Positions 31,666 to 44,000 of a stretch of DNA of 64,000 nucleotides are shown piece by piece. Position numbers and translations under genes: made by a program. Location of the stretch: NCBI RefSeq assembly GCF_003589595.1, contig NW_020653712.1, forward strand, positions 183,431 to 247,430, given 5' to 3'. Origin of the DNA: Hyposmocoma kahamanoa (Eukaryota > Arthropoda > Insecta > Lepidoptera > Cosmopterigidae). Below the pieces are notes generated by a model. That model saw only the letters and a program-made list of their open reading frames with translations, did not search any database and was not told the DNA's origin. Each line of letters begins with the position of its first letter. Within the stretch, counting starts at the first letter, position 1.

Positions 31666-33410
31666 ACTTGTTTTATTAATGTAGACTCCAAGAGCAATTT
31701 AATTTTATAAATAGATCAGGTTCAAGTTTAAGCAAGGAGGTTACTTAACTTCAAGATTTAAACACTTCAAATCAAGTTATCTAAACGGAATTTTAATTGC
31801 AATTTAGCTACATAAATACTTCTTATTAAGAATTTATTATAATTGATTTTAATTATTTTTCGTATATTTTTTTACAATCCATCATGGCTGTATGCTTATT
31901 TGCTGTTTTCAACATTTTAGTTCTAGTTGTTTAAAAAATGGAAGAATTGAAAAAAAAGACAAATAACCCGCCATTTGCCAAATCCATAATTGTTATGTTG
32001 TGAACCATATTTAATTTTATATTGTATATAATTCCTCGCAAATGTGATGAAAAACATTGTATGTATCACGGACGGTAAAAAAAATATAAAAATCGAGTTA
32101 TTAATACTAATAGGCTGCTAATAGACTCTCGTTAGTAATTTCTTATTTTCCGTCCTTAATACAGAATGTACTATTATAACAGCACACTTAAAACCTTCCT
32201 AAAATACATTCAAATGACATAACGACGTTTTCTTCTAAAGGCGACGTGTAAGGAGCACACCATAAAAATTAAACCACGGGTCTCTTCCCCATTCCATATG
32301 ATATAAATACATAAAAAAAAATGTACACACGTTGACCCACGTGCTGCTCGGCCTATTACTTACAGCACCACTGCGTAGCAGTGCCTGTAAGACGGAGAGG
32401 AGTCATGTATGACTTTCGACGCTTTGTCTGTATCTGCTGCGGCGTTGGGTAGTGGACTTTAGAGTTGACGGCTTAGCGGTGGTAACCGCTAGTTGTGCAA
32501 TGCATAACGGGAAGTAAGCGTGCCTAGAGCCCCGGTACCTATCTGGAAAATCGGGAAGGTACTATACGTGCACCCGGGGCGGCTGACCCGGGGCACTAGC
32601 GTTTGGAGAACCGGATGACGTCAAGAGACAGGTCTGTAACAACCCTGTACACTGGCTGATCTGAGGTCACAACCTGAACTTGTAAGGTTCCTGAGCGCGT
32701 ACAGGTTATAGTGCCCTTCTCGTATACCCTACGAGTCGGTAGGTAGTCGGTCACTATAATCAAAACTAATATAGAAAGATATGGTGCTGTGCTCGTATTA
32801 GCACTATATAAACATTACTATGTTATATTCTCACTTTTTTGTTCTGGTCATTATGATATGTTATGCCGGTGTGTGTAGATGTAGATACAAATAACAGGAT
32901 ATGTATAGACCCAAGGAAAAGAACACGAGACTTTTGAGCGGTTTTGAGTTACCAACTTATTTGGAGGTACCAATTTAAAAATGCGTGTATTTAATTTATT
33001 AAATAAGAAAGCATAAATAAAAAAAAGCATAAAGTCAGCGATTATTTAAATCGCAAAAACAGAATAATAGTTAACTACGACAAAATAATGACATATAAAT
33101 AGGGGCACCAAATATCGTACACTTTTGTTTGACAAGTTAAAAAAATTGTAATCAACGCTTATGAACTTTAAATTTAACCTTAAAGTAGGTAGTCCTTATT
33201 ATAAAATCTATTAGAAATAATACAAATTCTTCATATTCTAATTGAATAGAAGCTACAGTACGTTTTCGAAAAATTGGGTAAAATCAATTGATTTGATTGA
33301 ATGAATTTCAAAAGGTTGCCTTAAGGAACTTGACATTATTGTAAAAAATAATTAACTCAAAGAAAAAAAAATCAATTGTTGACTTAAAAATATTACACTT
33401 AGGAAATGAA
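31666..33410. other. Intergenic, with an unassigned GC-richer structured stretch
   Basis: 31666-32180 and 32800-33410 are AT-rich with nothing recognised. 32230-32790 is clearly GC-richer, has no ORF and holds several hairpins (see findings). Confidence 0.5.
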
Positions 33411-33414
33411 ACTA

Positions 33415-34060
33415 TTTTTCCGGATTTAAATCGCGTATATTTGTTTTTTCAAACAAACCGACGTTTCGGGCCCTTTACAGGTCCCATGGTCACGGTTAAC
33501 TGAGGTGGTACAGTCTTCAACCAGTTATGTCTAATATTAATGCAAACCACCCTATTTTTTCCACTATAGTTACAATAGTTATTAATTAAATACCTTATTT
33601 TTAATTTTACAAAGAAACATTCCAATTTACGCTACATTAAGTTTTACAAATTATTTTATTGAATGAATTTTTTATTAAGTTTAATTTATTATTAATTATT
33701 AATAGAAATTAGAATAAACTAAAACATATTAATTAGTACTGCAGTCTTATGTCTGTTTGGGATTTTTCATTAGAGGAAATACTGGATCCCAAACTGGTGG
33801 TACGGAGAAACCATCTTCCCTGTTGAAATTAGGATGTTTTTTAATTTCAATGTTGTTTTTAATTCAAATAAATCCATGACATGCTCGCCTCGGATAAACC
33901 TACACATTCAATGAAGTTTGACAAACCCCAGGTCCTTGCAAAAGAAGTCCGTTATCTGCCCAGGATGCTGCGAGAGGCCATTGAAATTAAAAAACATCCT
34001 AATTTCAACAGGGAAGATGGTTTCTCCGTACCACCAGTTTGGGATCCAATATTTTGGGAA
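33415..34060. mobile_element. Penelope-like element pieces
   Basis: 33415-33560 matches 58490-58620 in reverse (GCGTATATTTGTT, GGGCCCTTTAC) and looks like a Penelope-like terminal repeat. 33881-34060 encodes REAIEIKKHPNFNREDGF on the plus strand, typical of the GIY-YIG endonuclease end of Penelope ORFs. 33780-33845 is an inverted copy of part of this (33979-34046). Fragmentary and dead. Confidence 0.6.
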
Positions 34061-36712
34061 GACAATAGTCTTACTTCTAAGTCTTCCTACGTTCCTAAAA
34101 AACAAACCTGTTTCGAGAAAATTTATTTTCTTGCAAACTTTGAAGCCATTTCCCTTGGACTTAAGACTGTTGATTGGGATAATGTTTTCTCCTCAATGCA
34201 ATGCCTGACGTAGAACTACGATTGAATTTTTTTAAATGAAATACTTAATAAACTTTTAGAAAAACATGTACCTACTCATATTGCTTATAATAGCGATAAA
34301 TATCCTCCCTGGTACACCCGTCCACTTATAAAATTATGTAACGAGAAACGTAAGTTTCACAAAAAGTGGAAAAAATACGGTAATAATCGGGATTACAATA
34401 CATTCTCCAAACTCCGGTCAAGGTTACGTAAAATGGAACACATTGTGCTACATTTATCATTATGTGAGGAAAGAATCAAACAAAATCCTAAACATTTTTG
34501 GTCCTATGTAAAGTCGAAAAAACAATCTGGTGACATCCCTCAAAATATAGTCTATAATGGTAATGTTCTGTCAGAAGGTAGTGCAATTTGCGATGCATTT
34601 AACGAATATTTCCAATCTGTATTTGTATCGTCATCCTCACAACAAAATTACTTCCCTGACTAACTATTCTAGTACTACAGTGGCTGTCAACTCGATAGAA
34701 CTAAATGATAGCACTATCTTGAAGGAGCTCAAATGCGTCAATATTAACAAAGGAGCCGGACCAGATGGTATTCACCCAATTATAATTTCGAAATGCTCCG
34801 CAGATTTACTTAAGCCCGTCACAAGTATCTTTAAACAATCTATGAGTACGGGAGTAAAGACTCCCGTAGAAGAAAAATGTCATATCATATCATAGAAGAA
34901 AAGCCTTCTATCTGGAAGAGGGCTCTCATAACCCCAATACCTAAAAATAATCAAAAAGATCAAATCACTCAGATCTATTTCTAAACTGTGCATTCTTGGC
35001 AAGATTTTCAAAAAAGATTGTAACTGCGCAATTATTCCATTCTGTTCAAAATTTTATCTCAGAACACTAGCACGGGCTTATGAGGTCACGTTGTGTTGAA
35101 TCAAACATGATTGAATTCACTAATTATTTGTTGTGCGCTATGGATAGTAACTCACAGGTAGACGTCGTGTACCGACTTTTCCAAAGCATTTGACAAAATT
35201 AATCACGATTTGCTCATAAAAAAGCTTAACAAGATCGGTGCATGGCAGTTTGCTTAGATGGGTCGAGTCATACATAGGCAACCGAAGTCAGGCGGTTTGT
35301 TTGAGAGGTTACTGTTCTAAATTCCTGCTGATTCCTTCGGGTGTCCCGCAGGGTTCCCATTTAGGTCCGCTACTGTTTTCCTTATATAGCAACGATTTAG
35401 GAGACTCAAATCATCTGCTTTACGCAGATGACACCAAATTTTATAGAATAGTAGTCTCTTCTAGCGATTATGAGTTAGTACAGTCGGAAATCGCAACTCT
35501 CTCAGAGTATTGTACCATAAATCAACTTTTCTTAAATATAGACAAATGTAAAATCATCACTTATACCCGCAAGAAATGTCCAATATATATTATACTTATA
35601 CCCTTGAGCGTTCTATTTTGAAACGAGTAAGAACCATTCGAGATTTGGGTATTGTCATGGATGATCAACTATCTTTCAACTCGCACATTGATATAATACT
35701 CAGTCGATCCTTTAGAAGCCTTATTTTTTTTTTTTTTGACTGAGCCCAGGGAGACTCAGGGGTTATGTGGGGACTCTCCCTCCACACTGGAAGGCCTACC
35801 CCACTAAAACCCCCCCGGGTTTCCCTCTCGCCGGTTGAGTCGGCGCCGTGGGATCAGTGAACATTCACCACGACGCCGCCCGATCCTTTAGAAGCCTGGG
35901 CTTTATTAATCGCATTACCAAACCATTTAAGCAAGTCGTAACATTTAAAATTTTATATTATTCATTCGTTAGATCCATTCTCGATTTTGGAAGCGTGATT
36001 TGGAATCCATTCTACAAATGTAATATCGATCGAATAAAAAGAGTCCAACGGAAATTCATTAGGAATCTTAATTTTCGTACTAATTGTCGAATTGAACCAT
36101 ACGAATACTCTCTTAGGCGTAATAAATTACTTACTTTACAAAATCGCCGTAAGAAATCTGACATAGTTTTTCTCTACAAAATACTTAACAATATGGTTGA
36201 TTCACCGACTCTGTTATCGCAGGTTAATTTCATAAATAAAGCTCGTTTACCAGCACGCCCCCAACGTAATATAAAAATTTTCGTACCACCACGACTCCGT
36301 AAGAATTATACGAGAAACAGTTATTTTCATCGTTCGTTATCTTTGTATAATAATACATTTTGTGACACGGATATGTTTGATATCTCATTGAACAGATTTA
36401 AGGTAAGCATCCACAACAAATTATTTACTGTCTATGAAACCTGAAGCCGGTTTACATCTCGGTTAATTAGTTTTGTTTCAATTTTCTCTAGTTCTAAGTA
36501 GTAATTTGTCTAAGCACCCATATGGTTAACCATTCGCTTTTGGTTCAAAAACGCGTTTATTTTGTATTCTACTTATATATTTAAGCCCTTTTAGTACATG
36601 TTATTAATATTTAAGTGTAATATTCGGTACTCGTTGTCTATAGTATAGTTCAAATTTCTGTATTAATTCATACTGTAATGACTGTTTGTACCAAAATAAA
36701 CAAAAAAAATAT
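34060..36712 (+). pseudogene. Jockey-type LINE, decayed, with SINE-C inserted
   Basis: Begins in the linker after the endonuclease (ANFEAISLGLKTVDWDNVF), then GAGPDGIHPIIISKCS (34753), YTDFSKAFDKINHDLL (35170), LIPSGVPQGSHLGPLLF (35330), LLYADDTKFY (35416, catalytic YADD) and a C-terminal part to 36444. Several frameshifts. SINE-C at 35721-35880 splits the frame. The AT-rich 3' end stops at about 36712. Confidence 0.82.
35705..35896 (-). mobile_element. SINE-C copy 1, with 16-bp target duplication
   Basis: Element 35721-35880, T-run at its left (so A-tail of a minus-strand copy). CGATCCTTTAGAAGCC flanks it on both sides (35705-35720 and 35881-35896). Body has CAGGGGTTATGTGGGGACTC and GGTTGAGTCGGCGCCGTGGG. 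Confidence 0.85.
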
Positions 36713-37862
36713 ATTTTCACTTCTCATGCTGTTAAATTTCGTATTTATGCTGGGTGTAGGCTGCATAAAATAGGAGTGTAGGCTCTAGTGTATAAAATAA
36801 AATCGTCGTTTAAGACCGAAGCAATGACGCCTGCGCCAACAACCACGCCCACTAGAACTTTATAAAATAAAGTTTTACTTTTGTTTTTTAATCCGTGTTA
36901 AATTACAAAATTAAAAAAGTAGGCAATAGTAATTCTAATAAGTTATAAGAAATAGAAATGCATAAAAAATAATAGCTTGTAAAATATAACTGAGCATTAT
37001 GTAGTCCGACCTGAGTCACGTGTAGAAAAAAAAAGAAGTACATTGGCGGAAAGTTATTTTTTCTTGGCAATAGTTGTGTTATCGTTTATTTGTAATATTG
37101 CTGTTTAATTTCCTCGCAATGGAAGTGAAACGCAGAGTGTATTATAACTCGTTCATAAAACTCATTTTACCCTCGACTTAAGTATCCACTCTCGCCTGCG
37201 GCTCGGGTGGATATACTCGTCTGGGAAAAATGACGCGTTATATGCACTTGTTGTGCAATCTACTATAATTGCATGTACGAAAAGCTTTGAAGTTCTCATA
37301 TAAAAAGTATCCTAATATCAGATATCCAATGTTAGGCTCGCGTAGGTATCCGATATTAAGGTGTAACATAGCAAAAAACTCACTACAACTTAGTAAACAT
37401 TATCGGTTGGAAAATATTTACGCATTTATTTGTATTAATAGATGCTAGACTTTATAAAACATTTGCAATGATAATTTGTACTTACCCCGACGAAAACAAC
37501 ACTTTTTCATAGTATAATATATTATTTTGTATTGGAAAAAAGTTACGTGGTCTGACTGTTGTGCCATTTTCTAAACTAGTCTGCTGATTTTTTTTACTGT
37601 GGCACCACTTTATAGTTGCCTATTAAAATATGAAATAAAAAATAGATGGCACGTGGATGTGCTTTTTCTCTATTATTATTAATTGAAATTAAAATTAAAA
37701 TTTGACATTTTGTAATTAAAACTATATGATATACTGTTAAATTAATTTCATTAAGTAAATTGTAGGTATGCCATAAAATTGGTAATACGTACAGCAATGT
37801 TGTATAATGTACGTGCACAATAAATGATTTGATTTTATTTTATATTCTGTGGTTGAATTCAC
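36713..37862. other. Intergenic, AT-rich
   Basis: No coding signal or repeat recognised. The cyclophilin-like gene below probably ends in it: AATAAA on the minus strand at 37839-37834. Confidence 0.5.
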
Positions 37863-38054
37863 CTAATAAGCGTCACCGACATCTGGCATCTTCCTTTTGT
37901 CCTCTCTCAATACGATCAGCCTGTTGTTCTTGACAGCGTGCTGCCATTGGCCCTTGACGCGCCTGCGCGCCGCGGTAAGCTGTACGATTGGCTGAATCGA
38001 TAATATGTTACCAATCTCGCGCATGCTGTTGTATACATCGGATGGCCGAATTAC
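37863..38054 (-). CDS. Cyclophilin-like gene, terminal exon
   Basis: Acceptor CATTGTCCCAG; reads VIRPSDVYNSMREIGNILSI and ends RKMPDVGDAY, TAG at 37865-37863. It follows VVFGR of the previous exon, giving VVFGRV, a cyclophilin signature. The tail after the fold is basic. Confidence 0.65.
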   Translation of the reverse strand, partial: VIRPSDVYNSMREIGNILSIQPIVQLTAARRRVKGQWQHAVKNNRLIVLREDKRKMPDVGDAY

Positions 38055-41000
38055 CTGGGACAATGGAAAATTAATTAGATTTGAAAGTTTTAAGAGCGCC
38101 TTGATATTAGACGCTTGTAGAAGTGCTGCAGTGGCGCGACTGCCACACGCGACCGTAGTGCTTCAATAATTTTTAGTTCACTAATTGCCACCACAAAAGT
38201 GGCACGCGCGTGTCACGACAGATAATACCAACTCTGACAAGATGAACAAGTCATTCCCCTGGTCGTAAGCGACACGCCTGTCCATAACAGTTGCAGTACC
38301 ACTCAGAGCTTTAAATTGTAAAGATCTTAAGGGCACTACCATTGCGCCCGTCATCCCGAGACATAAGTTGACAAGTCCCATGTGCTTGTAATTTCACCAG
38401 CACCCTTACCCTTCCAAACCGGAACGCAGTAATGCTCACATTACTGCTTATCGGCAGGAATAGGTAAGGTGGCAGCACTTCCCTGAATGAACTCTTTCAC
38501 AAGGAGCACTAATGCTACAAATATCTGGTATGAAAATTAGTAGGTGCGTGGATTTTATATATACGAGTATGATCTACAGGGTGCCACTGCAGCGGTTCTA
38601 CGAGCGTCGAATTTAAAGGCGTCCTAAGGGCGAAATGGTATCGTGGTTTTGTAGACTTGGAAGCGTCTGAGTTAGAAGCGGAGAAACTCGTTGCACGGTA
38701 TTTAAACTTTTAGAAATAAAATATGCTCTCTTAATGTACAATAAGCTCACTGTATGGTTTCATACATTCTTCGGCATAACTCTGCGCACACGGTGATCTA
38801 CTTTAGCCACGTGCCGCACTTTTATTTAAACATGCAATTCACACTGTTTTCACGTAGTACGTTACCAACTGTCCACCTATACACGACATCAAGGGAAGAT
38901 TTGCCACCATAGTATCTGTGTTTTTACGTACAATATAGTTTAATTAGTAATACAGAAAAACTTATCTATTGTGTTAGTTTATACATTGAAATACTTATGA
39001 ATTAAAAATTCTATACAATAGGGATGCTGTTTTCTTTCTCATCATGGCATAGAGTCCTCATCAGAAGTTGTAGAAGTGTTCTTAAGGCCTTACTCGTCCA
39101 AAGACAACGTTCTTCAGGTCAAATTGCGACAGAGGCTTGAAGGTGATACTGAAGATACCGCACATCTCGTCGTCACACGTCACGCGCATCGTGAGGAGAC
39201 CTTAAATGTAAAAGAAATTCTAATTCATCAGGAATATGGTTGGAAAAAGAATAACGCATATTTGGAAATATACATCGATCGAGTGTGGTAGGTATGACTG
39301 CCACCTTATTTTTTTTTATAGTATCAAATGACAGGGCGAGCAAATTGTGCGCAAATAGATATAATTAATAGAAATATTTTAATAGCAGTAGAGGGCCTTG
39401 TGAAAGAGTTCATCCAGGGAAGTACTGCAACCTTTACCTATTTCTGCCGCCAAGCAGTAATGTCAGCGTTGCTGCGTTCCGGTTTCGAAGGATAAGGGTG
39501 CTGGTGAAATTATAGACACTTGGGACTTGTCAACTTATGTCTTCTGGTGACGGGCGCAATGGTAGTGCTCCTCAAATCCTAAAGATTTAAAGCTCTGAGT
39601 GGCACTGCAACTGTTACGGACAGGCGTGTCGCTCACCACCAGGAGCACGGTTTGTTCGTCCCGTTACTTAGTTTGTATAAAAAAAAGGTCATATAACGTG
39701 TTTTCGTGCCTTATTAAATAATAGTACTTAATAGTAGTGTAGAATCTATCAATAGATATGGTGTGATTTCCTGAAATGATATTTAGAAATTCAAAAGCCT
39801 AAAAGCGATGTGCCTATGCAACCTTAAGTACCGAGGGTTAGCAGCCTTCAGCTCGCCGACTCATCCGGTGGCGCAGTCAAGGCCATCAACGGCCTATTGT
39901 AAACTTTCCTTCAGAGAAAAAAGAATTGCCGACTTTTTTCTGTGATGGGTGATTTTTTGAGTATCTTGAGCTTCCCATGTCTGTTCTAAACATGATGTGA
40001 TGTCATGTTGTAAAGACGAACTTGAGCGAATTTCCAGAAGAGAAAGTTAGCTTACAAGCGCAAGCTTCTTTCGTACCAGGAAATATATGAACTTAGGAGT
40101 ATTTGTAATAAAACGGCGTTATTGAAAAATAGCATTGGCGAAATGGCACCTAAAGTATTCAATAAATACCCAGACGCAATTAAAGGTTTGCTCGTTGCAG
40201 CAACCGATGATGTAAAGATCTCAATATTTAATGCATATTGCCAAAACTTTTACACAAGCAGCCTGTGGGTGAAGTACACGCAGAGAACCCTGAATACATT
40301 AGGGGTGCAATATAACAACGCCTTTAGGATGCTAATGGGGCTGCCGCGACACTAGTGCATGTTCACGGAGGCGCACACAGATGGCTTTCATGCCATTAAG
40401 CGCAAGAAGGCTGCCTCACTCATGATGCGTGTGTGCATGATTGCCAACAGGCTGGACTGCCCCTACCAACTACATTGGGTGCAACTACACGTGCGTAGGG
40501 TAGTGGTCTAGACGTGGCATTTCACTAGAATTACGTAATTTTGTATTGTACTAACCATAGCACGGAAGAAAAATTTAATGTATACTAACATTACTATGGA
40601 TCATGGTCCGAAATAAATGATTCTATTCTATTCTGTTCTATTCTATTAAAAAAATCTTAATGGAAAAGCATATTAAAATAATACCACTATTAATAATAAT
40701 TAATTGACAATTGTTACTACAGCATCATCGAGTATATCTACAGCATCATCGTACATAGAAGAATATTTAAATGACAGTTCCGTAAAATAGGTAAATGCTG
40801 ACAGTTGGGTACCAATTAGTTATTAATATTCATTGACTTACAATTATATGGACGTCGGGTGCGCGCTAAAATGTGTCCGAATTTATAGGGCGTTAAAATC
40901 GTATACAGAGCGTCATTCACGCTTTAGTCTTCGTTTGTTCGACTGACAGTGAAGCAAGCAAAATTAGACTGTACTGCGATGACATTACAATTTAAATTCA

Positions 41001-44000
41001 AAGTTTTAGCTTTTTCATATTCCTTTACATGTCACTACGTTTAAATAGGTTGACTTGGGACATTTTTTTCGTGGTTTTTGTATTAGGCCCGTCGTCCATT
41101 TATTTCTAAGTCAATGTTAATATTATTCGATTTTTTTTGACATTGTACCTATTGTATTTTTTACGTTTACTGAATGTCAGAAGAAATAGATTTCTCATAG
41201 ACGGCGCTAGGGCAAAAAAGTCGTTAAAAAATAAAAAACAAGCACATAAATATATTCGTAAGGCCCGCTGATTAGTTGAAGACCCTGGTTCGAAGGATTT
41301 TTTGTAAGTGCTCGATCTCTATACTGATAATAGGTACAAATTATTATAATTTTTCTTTTGTTTTTTGTTTGACATAGCATTTTTTTATTTAATCAACTTC
41401 GTATGCCATTTTGACCTATTGCTGACCTTCCATAAAGTTATTATTACCTTTTATACCATGTAATAACGAATGAATTGAATTAAATTGAACATTACTGCTT
41501 TGTGGCAGAAATAGGTAGAAGGTGGCAGTGTTTCCCTGGTTGAANNNNNNNNNNATTTCACAAATTTGGGCGGAGCCAACGCCAAAACTTTTTTGGCATG
41601 AGAGCTCTTAAAGTAAAGCAAAATAAAATTATAATTTAGAGAAAAATTAGCTAAACAAAAACGAACGCACCATAGGCAAAAAATGTACATAAACAATGAG
41701 TAACAGGAAAATAGAAAATAACTAAAACGATTTATATCTGCCCCGTCCAGTAGCCGGTCCGCAACACCTACTCTACACAAAGAAAAATAATTCAGCGACA
41801 ATACTACTAGAGGTACAACAAACATATATTTCAAATGTCATCAAAAATATACTACAATCAAAAATCGTTAATTCCGTTGTCTAGACGTCGAAGGAGTCGT
41901 AGTTTGTTCACGTCTTTCCTCAGAAAACTGATTTACTGCAAGGCAGTACTTCTCAGAGTGGTAGGTTCTCGAAATTTGTGACAGCAGTGGACTTCCATGG
42001 GGAGAATTAAGCCACAATGACGCACTACCGGTTTGTCCAACCATAGCTATGAAAGCGATTAACATTCGCGTGTTCAGAAGACCTCTTTGGATCTGGGGTT
42101 GCTTCAGTAAAGTCTGCAAAATCAACCCATCAGGTAAACCGTTTATGAGCTCGAAGACACTGGATCCCCTTTCGCCTATCAACCAAGATGCAGCAGCTGG
42201 GACGTTGCTACCAGTATTCCTTAAGGCTTTTTCGGCGTCTTCTTCCTTAAACCCAAGGTCTTTCAATGTTGTTAACGCTTCTTGGTTGGGAGGTTCCGCT
42301 ATCTTTATACGCCAGGCGCGAAATTTCTCCAAGAATCTTTGCAAATGCTCCGCGCGTCTATATAACTTATCTCCATTGGAATTTGTCGTTGTTGTTGCTG
42401 CACCAGGATCCCACTCGCTGCTCTTTAATCGTGCTTCGATTTCTTCAGGTGTAATTACCTCTATAATCGGACGTTGGTGTATACGAGGTTCTTCCAACGC
42501 TGCAGATAGCTGCGCCAGCGCCATTTCATAGTTTCTCCCTGAAGCCGCTAATCTTGCTCCTGCTTCTATGAGAGATATGAGAATTTTCTTCAATTCGTAG
42601 GACAATTCATTGGTAGACAACAAGGATTGAAGATTGGGCTGTCTAATTGTATTTTGCGGAGTCGGTAAGGATGCAGTAGCAGCAGCAATAGTCCCTTGCA
42701 GCGGTGCCCGAACAGTACCAAGATCCCAAAGTGTTCCGGAATCAGGTATCCTTCTTTCAACCAAAAGTAACTCTTCTTCCATGACTATTTGTTCTTGGCC
42801 AACTGTGAGGAAATCGTGCAAAGTGGACGTATCTACAACTCGGACCATTTTATACCGGCTTGATCCATTCTCTCCATTCGGATAGAAGAAATCTATTGCT
42901 CGATTTTTTACTTCCTCTATGAGAGTATCTTCAGGAAAATAAGCGGTAAATGTTTGCCCATCTGGTCCAACGACTTTAACGAGGATTTCCGACGACGAGT
43001 TTATACCGGTATCCGAAACCAACATTTGGACCAATTTGAATTAAATACTATCGTTCGTTCAGTGCCCTAACCCCTTTCCGAAGTGTGAGGTAGTAAATGT
43101 AAAGAACCGCAAAATATGCAATGCCAATAAAAAAAATTACGAAGTAAACAGCTAGTTTTAACATTTTTTTTGATGTTGCACTGACATTGTCATTTTGTCA
43201 TTAAAAAAGTAGGTACATGGTATACAGTTTTTTATTGTAGATAAGTTTTTATTTATCTATACAGACCTATTTGTAAAGTACTACTAACAACCTCACATGA
43301 CTATATCGAGACACGACCGCCAACTTTTATTGCAAATGATATTTTAAACAATAACCGACAACGACGTATCGACATTTCCCCCAAAATTACGTGAAATATA
43401 AATTATAGCAAAGGCTAAGTTCACCGTTAGCTCAATGGTTTTCATCGAGTATATACCAGAAATAAAGACGAAATAAGGGCCATCCGTCTCTGGCAACTCA
43501 TCAGGCAAATGGGCCTTATATCACTTTTAAATATCAACTCTCGTTTGCACTGAAATCACAAATTAGAAAGCTGAAATAGTACAGCGCCAACAAAAGACCT
43601 GTGTGTACGTCTCCGTATATTCCAAAAATATTCTGTATTTATTGTAATAAAGATAATATCTTTAACAATGGGGCTGTTCCACACGGTGATGTGGGAAAAA
43701 CAGCAAAACATCTAATTACAAAACAAACGGAATCACATTTCATCGGTAATTAAATATTAGATATGTAATTTTGCAATTCCCGTTCATTATAGGAAAGTTC
43801 AAGTTAAACTGGTAGTTTGAAGTGAAACAATTGACGACACCCGTCAATTGTTTCGAAGTACCCGTCATACCTAGTAACAATACGTAGTATCTCTTATTAG
43901 TCTGTGGCAGTATGGACATCATAATGTCGTGTTGCATCTTGTTCTTGTTGCATATTTTGAATTGCACGTGGTACCATAATAACCAAAGGTAAAGAAGGGG

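Noticed and set aside
41451..41834. Minus-strand ORF of 127 codons
   Set aside because: It is read through the N gap and a SINE fragment.
42049..42885. Plus-strand ORFs of up to 160 codons
   Set aside because: Antisense of UBAC1 coding sequence.
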